DNA of 64,000 nucleotides from an uncultured Eubacterium sp. (GTDB taxonomy: Bacteria > Bacillota > Clostridia > Oscillospirales > Acutalibacteraceae), in NCBI GenBank assembly GCA_910584985.1, contig CAJUDJ010000005.1, positions 13,442 through 77,441 on the forward strand, given 5' to 3'. This document shows positions 59,967 to 64,000 of this stretch, piece by piece. The first letter of the stretch is position 1; each line of letters begins with the position of its first letter. The position numbers and the translations under genes are program-made. Below the pieces are notes generated by a model. That model did no database searches. It was not told where the DNA came from and saw only the letters and a program-made list of their open reading frames with translations.

Positions 59967-61469
59967 ATGACTCATTATATTCCAAGAAGATTTACGGTTG
60001 TAAGGGATAAGGATTTATGTGTAAACTGTGGCATATGTGTGAAGGAATGTGCAAATGAATGCCATTATTTTGCTGAAAGTTCAAAAAAGGTTTTATCTGT
60101 ATCAGATAACTGCGTTGCATGCCACAGATGTGTGGCAACATGCCCGAAGGGTGCGCTTCGCATTGAAAAATATGTTTGTGATTATCGCGATAATGCAAAC
60201 TGGACACCGCAGTATCAGCAGGAAATCTGCCGCCAGGCAAACACAGGCTCCACACTTCTTTCGGCAATGGGAAATCCGCAGCCCTATCCTGTTTACTGGG
60301 ATAAAATTCTGCTCAATGCCTCTCAGGTTACAAATCCATCCATAGATCCGCTTCGCGAGCCTATGGAAATCCGAACAATCCTTGGCAGCAGGCCGGAAAA
60401 AATTGAGGTGGAAAAAAAGGGATTTCTGAAAACAAAAATGCCGCCGCAGGTTATGATTGAAACGCCTGTAATGTTTTCTGCCATGTCCTTCGGCTCTATA
60501 AGCATGAATGCGCAGAAAGCGCTGGCCATTGCCGCAAAGGAGCTCGGAACGCTGTTTAACACAGGCGAAGGCGGATTTCACAGTGCACTTTCGGATTACA
60601 GCGGCTGTGCAGTGGTTCAGGTTGCTTCCGGCCGTTTCGGTGTGCATAAGGATTATTTTGAAAATTCAAGCTTCATTGAAATAAAAATAGGGCAGGGAGC
60701 AAAGCCCGGAATCGGTGGGCATCTGCCGGGTGAAAAGGTAAATAAAGAGGTTTCCAATGCCAGAATGATTCCTGTGGGCTCGGATGCCATTTCTCCTGCA
60801 CCCCATCATGATATCTATTCCATTGAGGATTTAAGGCAGCTTATATGGTCCTTAAAGCAGGCAACAGACGGCAAAAAGCCCGTTGCCGTAAAAATTGCAG
60901 CTGTTCATAATATTGCGGCAATCGCTTCCGGTGTGGCTCGTGCAGGTGCGGATATTGTTGTGATAGACGGCTTTCGGGGCGGCACGGGCGCAGCACCCAC
61001 AAGAATCAGAGATAATGTGGGCATCCCGATTGAGCTGGCGCTTGCTGCTGCAGATCAAAGGCTTCGGGATGAAGGTATCCGTTCAAGAGTTTCACTTGTG
61101 GTTTCTGGCTCTTTCCGCTGTTCCTCTGATATTGTTAAAGCAGTTGCCCTGGGGGCAGACGCATGCTATATTGCAACTGCTGCGCTTATCGCAATGGGCT
61201 GCCATATGTGCCGAACCTGCCATACGGGAAAATGCAACTGGGGAATTGCCACACAGCGCCCTGAGCTTACGGCAAGGCTGAATCCTGAAGAGGCGGCCGC
61301 CTGTGTTGTAAATCTTGTGCATGCATGGAATCATGAAATAAAAGAAATTATGGGCGGAATGGGCATTAATTCCATAGACTCGCTCAGAGGAAACAGACTT
61401 ATGCTCCGGGGTATCGGTTTATCTGAAAAAGAGCTTTCGATACTTGGAATAAAGCATGCAGGCGAATAA
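59967..61469 (+). CDS. Glutamate synthase catalytic subunit with ferredoxin domain (GltB domain 2)
   Basis: FMN-dependent TIM barrel that adds ammonia to 2-oxoglutarate. 500 aa. Residues ~10-65 carry two 4Fe-4S ferredoxin motifs (CVNCGICVKECANEC, CVACHRCVATCPKG). The barrel includes SAMSFGSISMNAQKALAIAAK, GQGAKPGIGGHLPG, DGFRGGTGAAPTR, and the 3Fe-4S cysteines CHMCRTCHTGKCNWG. The N-terminal ferredoxin suggests electron input from ferredoxin rather than an NADPH small subunit, though gltD may be elsewhere. The ATG is directly at the preceding stop. Confidence 0.94.
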   Translation: MTHYIPRRFTVVRDKDLCVNCGICVKECANECHYFAESSKKVLSVSDNCVACHRCVATCPKGALRIEKYVCDYRDNANWTPQYQQEICRQANTGSTLLSAMGNPQPYPVYWDKILLNASQVTNPSIDPLREPMEIRTILGSRPEKIEVEKKGFLKTKMPPQVMIETPVMFSAMSFGSISMNAQKALAIAAKELGTLFNTGEGGFHSALSDYSGCAVVQVASGRFGVHKDYFENSSFIEIKIGQGAKPGIGGHLPGEKVNKEVSNARMIPVGSDAISPAPHHDIYSIEDLRQLIWSLKQATDGKKPVAVKIAAVHNIAAIASGVARAGADIVVIDGFRGGTGAAPTRIRDNVGIPIELALAAADQRLRDEGIRSRVSLVVSGSFRCSSDIVKAVALGADACYIATAALIAMGCHMCRTCHTGKCNWGIATQRPELTARLNPEEAAACVVNLVHAWNHEIKEIMGGMGINSIDSLRGNRLMLRGIGLSEKELSILGIKHAGE

Positions 61470-61481
61470 GGAGGTTTCATT

Positions 61482-62216
61482 ATGGTAATAGAAGCAGGGC
61501 TTGAGCGCTATGAAAAAGTGAATGCACTTATAAAAGAAGAACTGGAGAAAACGAACAGAGTCGTTGTAAAAAATGTAAACGGCCAGCGCTATATCGGCTG
61601 TGCGCTTGAAAAGGGAAAAACGATAGAGATTTATGGCACGCCCGGCAACGATATGGCCTGTTATCTGGATGGCGGAAAAATAGAGGTGTTCGGAAACTGT
61701 CAGGATGCAGTGGGCAACACAATGAACGGCGGAGAAATTATTGTTCACGGCCACAGCGGTGATGCCATGGGCTACGGCATGCGGGATGGACAGATTTTCA
61801 TAAGGGATAATGTTGCCTGCCGAGGCGGTATACATATGAAGGAATTTGAGCATATGAAGCCTGTACTGGTTATCGGGCAGAATGCAGGCTCTTTTCTTGG
61901 AGAATATATGGCAGGCGGCACAATCGTTCTGTTGGGGCTTGGATTAAAAAGAGGAGAGAAGCTTTTCGGAACGCACTGCGCTTCGGGTATGCACGGCGGA
62001 AAAATTATTGTAAGAGGAAGCTTCCCGAAAGTAAATCTGTCATCCAATTTAAAGATAGAAGAGCTTACGGCAGAGGATAAAAAAGAGCTTGAAGCGCTTG
62101 TAAAAAAATATTGCTGCTGTTTTAAGGCGGATTATAATGAAATTATGGAAAAGCCGTTCAAAAAGCTTGTTCCTGCCACTTCAAGGCCGTATGCAAATTT
62201 ATACACGGCAAATTAA
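61482..62216 (+). CDS. Glutamate synthase GXGXG-domain subunit (GltB domain 3)
   Basis: Structural right-handed beta-helix that in large GltB separates the amidotransferase and synthase domains. The 244 aa protein has repeated G-rich turns: GTPGNDMACYLDGGKIEVFG, GEIIVHGHSGDAMGYGMRDG, AGGTIVLLGLGL, GKIIVRGS. GGAGG precedes the ATG at 61482, 12 bases after the catalytic subunit. purF follows after 18 bases and is probably in the same operon. Confidence 0.93.
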   Translation: MVIEAGLERYEKVNALIKEELEKTNRVVVKNVNGQRYIGCALEKGKTIEIYGTPGNDMACYLDGGKIEVFGNCQDAVGNTMNGGEIIVHGHSGDAMGYGMRDGQIFIRDNVACRGGIHMKEFEHMKPVLVIGQNAGSFLGEYMAGGTIVLLGLGLKRGEKLFGTHCASGMHGGKIIVRGSFPKVNLSSNLKIEELTAEDKKELEALVKKYCCCFKADYNEIMEKPFKKLVPATSRPYANLYTAN

Positions 62217-62234
62217 GAAAAAGGAAGTACAGCG

Positions 62235-63677
62235 ATGTTTGATTCAATTCACGAGGAATGCGGCGTTTTCGGCATATTTGAAAACAAAACGGCATATGTT
62301 GCCCATTCGGCATATCTTGCGCTTTTTGCACTTCAGCACAGGGGGCAGGAAGCATGCGGAATCGCTGTTAATGATGACGGCGTTTTCGGTTATCACAGGG
62401 GAGACGGTCTTGTTCCCGATGTGTTTACACAGGAAAGTCTGAGCAGACTTGGCCGGGGCAACATGGCAATCGGCCATGTTCGCTATTCAACAACAGGCGG
62501 TAAAAATCCGAATAATATTCAGCCGCTTGTAATCAGGCATATCAAGGGCAATCTTGCCGTTGCACATAACGGAAATCTTGTGAATGCGTTTGATTTAAGG
62601 CGGCAGTTTGAGCTTGGCGGTGCTATTTTCCACGGCACCTCGGACACAGAGGCGATTGCCTATTCAATCGTAACACAGCGCCTTGTAAGCAAAAGCACAG
62701 AAGAAGCAGTCTGCAAGGTTATGAACCATCTGAAAGGTGCGTATTCGTGCGTTGTAATGACAGCCACAAAGCTGATTGCTTTTCGTGATCCGATGGGCTT
62801 CCGTCCGCTCTGTATCGGGCAAACAAAGGACGGCGCATATGTGGTAGCTTCCGAATCCTGTGCACTGGATTCGGTAAGTGCCCGCTTTATCCGGGACATA
62901 AAACCGGGTGAAATTGTAACAATAAGCAGCACAGGGATGAAATCAGACACAACACACTGCAGTAAGAAAAGTGCGATGTGTGTATTTGAATATATTTATT
63001 TTGCGCGCCCGGATTCTGTGATAGAGGGCGTATCTGTTCAGCATGCCAGAATGCGGGCAGGTGAATTTCTTGCAAAGGAAAGCCCTGTTGATGCGGATAT
63101 TGTAATCGGCGTTCCGGATTCGGGGCTTGATGCGGCACTCGGATATGCAAGGCAAAGCGGAATACCTTACGGGGTAGGGTTTATCAAAAATAAATATATC
63201 GGCAGAAGCTTTATTCAGCCCAGTCAGGAGCAGCGTGAAGATTCTGTAAAAATAAAGCTGAATACTGTTAAAAAAAATATTAACGGCAGGCGGGTAATAA
63301 TGATTGATGACTCCATTGTAAGAGGAACAACCTGTGCCCGAATCGTAAGTCTGTTAAGAGAGGCGGGTGCAAAAGAGGTGCATATGCGTGTTTCTTCGCC
63401 GCCGTTTCGATTTCCTTGTTATTTCGGCACGGATGTGGACAGCCGTGAAAATCTGATTGCCTGTCAATGCAGCAGCATAAAAGAGATTGCACAAAAGATA
63501 GGTGTTGATTCACTTGCCTATCTGTCTGTTGAAGCAACGCATAGGCTTGCCGAAACAGCAGAGGTTAAATTCTGCGATGGATGCTTTACAGGAAAGTACC
63601 CGATAACAGTTCCAAAAGAGCAGCCAAAGGATAAATTTGAAATAAAATTAAATCAGTTTGCACAAACACTTGACTAA
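62235..63677 (+). CDS. purF: Amidophosphoribosyltransferase
   Basis: First committed step of purine synthesis: transfers glutamine nitrogen to PRPP. 480 aa. The propeptide MFDSIHEE precedes the catalytic Cys9 (CGVFGIFE). Glutaminase motifs HRGQEACGIA, HVRYSTTGG, AHNGNLVN; PRPP-binding loop VIMIDDSIVRGTT; C-terminal cysteines (SSPPFRFPCYFG, IACQCSS, FCDGCFTGKYP) of the Bacillus-type 4Fe-4S enzyme. Cotranscription with glutamate synthase would couple glutamate to purine nitrogen supply. Confidence 0.96.
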   Translation: MFDSIHEECGVFGIFENKTAYVAHSAYLALFALQHRGQEACGIAVNDDGVFGYHRGDGLVPDVFTQESLSRLGRGNMAIGHVRYSTTGGKNPNNIQPLVIRHIKGNLAVAHNGNLVNAFDLRRQFELGGAIFHGTSDTEAIAYSIVTQRLVSKSTEEAVCKVMNHLKGAYSCVVMTATKLIAFRDPMGFRPLCIGQTKDGAYVVASESCALDSVSARFIRDIKPGEIVTISSTGMKSDTTHCSKKSAMCVFEYIYFARPDSVIEGVSVQHARMRAGEFLAKESPVDADIVIGVPDSGLDAALGYARQSGIPYGVGFIKNKYIGRSFIQPSQEQREDSVKIKLNTVKKNINGRRVIMIDDSIVRGTTCARIVSLLREAGAKEVHMRVSSPPFRFPCYFGTDVDSRENLIACQCSSIKEIAQKIGVDSLAYLSVEATHRLAETAEVKFCDGCFTGKYPITVPKEQPKDKFEIKLNQFAQTLD

Positions 63678-63700
63678 TTGATAAAAATATAGTAAATTAT

Positions 63701-63723
63701 AGGGGCGGATTTAATCCGCCCCT
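63701..63723 (+). terminator. Hairpin after purF
   Basis: AGGGGCGGATT (63701-63711) with AATCCGCCCCT (63713-63723), a near-perfect palindrome; no T-run follows, so it may stabilise or pause rather than terminate. Confidence 0.6.
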
Positions 63724-63745
63724 GATAAATACAGTTTATATATAT

Positions 63746-63838
63746 GCAGATGTGTCCGAGCTGGCCGAAGGAGCACGATTGGAAATCGTGTAAACGGCGA
63801 ACACCGTTTCAAGGGTTCAAATCCCTTCATCTGCGCCA
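63746..63838 (+). tRNA. tRNA-Ser, anticodon GGA
   Basis: Acceptor stem GCAGATG (63746-63752)/CATCTGC (63828-63834), D-arm TCCGAGCTGGCCGAAGGA, anticodon stem CACGA/TCGTG with loop TTGGAAA (anticodon GGA at 63781-63783), long variable arm with ACGG/CCGT, T-arm AAGGG-TTCAAAT-CCCTT, discriminator G and an encoded CCA. The long variable arm confirms a class II tRNA. It reads UCC and UCU. Confidence 0.97.
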
Positions 63839-63840
63839 CA

Positions 63841-63872
63841 GGCTTGGAATTTAGATGTTCCAAGCCTTTTTT
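63841..63872 (+). terminator. Intrinsic terminator of tRNA-Ser
   Basis: GGCTTGGAA (63841-63849) with TTCCAAGCC (63858-63866), then TTTTTT. Confidence 0.92.
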
Positions 63873-63898
63873 CTATGTAAAATAGGCTTAAATAGTCC

Positions 63899-63939
63899 AA
63901 AATCGCCCTTAATCTTCTGTTGATTTAAGGGCGATTTTT
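63899..63939. terminator. Second terminator-like hairpin at the window end
   Basis: AAAATCGCCCTTAA (63899-63912) with TTAAGGGCGATTTT (63925-63938), TTTA following. It could end a gene converging from outside the window on the minus strand. Confidence 0.7.
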
Positions 63940-64000
63940 ACTTTCCTGTTTTGTTGAGATTTTTCGGGAGACTTTCAGAGACCTAAAAATCTACATTTCT

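Noticed and set aside
1..64000. CRISPR arrays, insertion sequences, prophage genes, rRNA operons
   Set aside because: No regularly spaced repeats, transposase or phage structural motifs, and no rRNA signatures were seen on either strand.

Overview
The window is about 64 kb of low-GC (roughly 40-43%), AT-rich-intergenic DNA from a Gram-positive member of the Clostridia. Gene content and gene order (FHA-SEDS-PBP module, ftsEX followed by M23 hydrolases, split archaeal-type glutamate synthase, Amt fused to PII, RsuA/HflX/RarA/QueH clusters, many strong intrinsic terminators, TTG/GTG starts) best fit an Oscillospiraceae/Ruminococcaceae-like gut anaerobe. That placement is an inference from content; no rRNA is present. 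The region is mostly ordinary chromosome. I see no prophage, IS element, CRISPR array or toxin-rich island.

Layout. 1-0.75 kb: 5'-proximal part of ddl (minus strand). 0.9-9.8 kb: an orphan gene, serine synthesis (serC-serA), a DRE-TIM aldolase of unknown substrate, DAHP synthase, and a TrpXYZ-like ABC importer. The aldolase and importer promoters share an exact 12-base element just downstream of the -10 box. Between the aldolase gene and the DAHP synthase gene lies a 21-codon aromatic-rich ORF followed by a perfect palindromic terminator. 9.9-13.8 kb: an unknown gene overlapping a PC4/YdbC-like gene, then, convergently, a membrane Xre-DUF4097 protein and galactose mutarotase. 13.9-27.3 kb: envelope genes, namely FHA protein, SEDS polymerase, class B PBP, hflX, DUF4830, rsuA, a CdaR-type regulator, then ftsE-ftsX and three tandem coiled-coil/M23 hydrolases. 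27.3-32.8 kb: queH, rarA, aldo/keto reductase, nth, aroK, guaB. 32.9-39.1 kb: two membrane-anchored GDPD-like proteins flanking a nitroreductase, a structured intergenic stretch, secA and a lipoprotein (both minus).

39.2-50.2 kb: sugar-phosphate transferase with a long untranslated leader, lacZ, a radical SAM gene, a CorC/HlyC-type protein, pth, and mfd, which carries an apparent one-base deletion in helicase motif VI. 50.3-54 kb: a membrane M23 protein whose ribosome-binding site sits in a hairpin, a fragment of an Xre regulator, a Ca/Na antiporter (minus) and a CapA-family protein. 54-63.7 kb: a nitrogen assimilation block (glnA, amt-PII fusion, three-gene glutamate synthase) with a third GDPD protein on the minus strand and purF. 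The leaders of glnA and amt each contain a hexaloop hairpin of the A1/G4 type recognised by ANTAR antiterminators, overlapping an intrinsic terminator. The window ends with tRNA-Ser(GGA).

The most interesting signals are regulatory RNA and operator structures: the ANTAR-like leaders of the nitrogen genes, the shared operator and the aromatic leader ORF around aroF, and the RBS-sequestering hairpin. The triplicated FtsEX-linked M23 cassette and the broken mfd frame also deserve a check.
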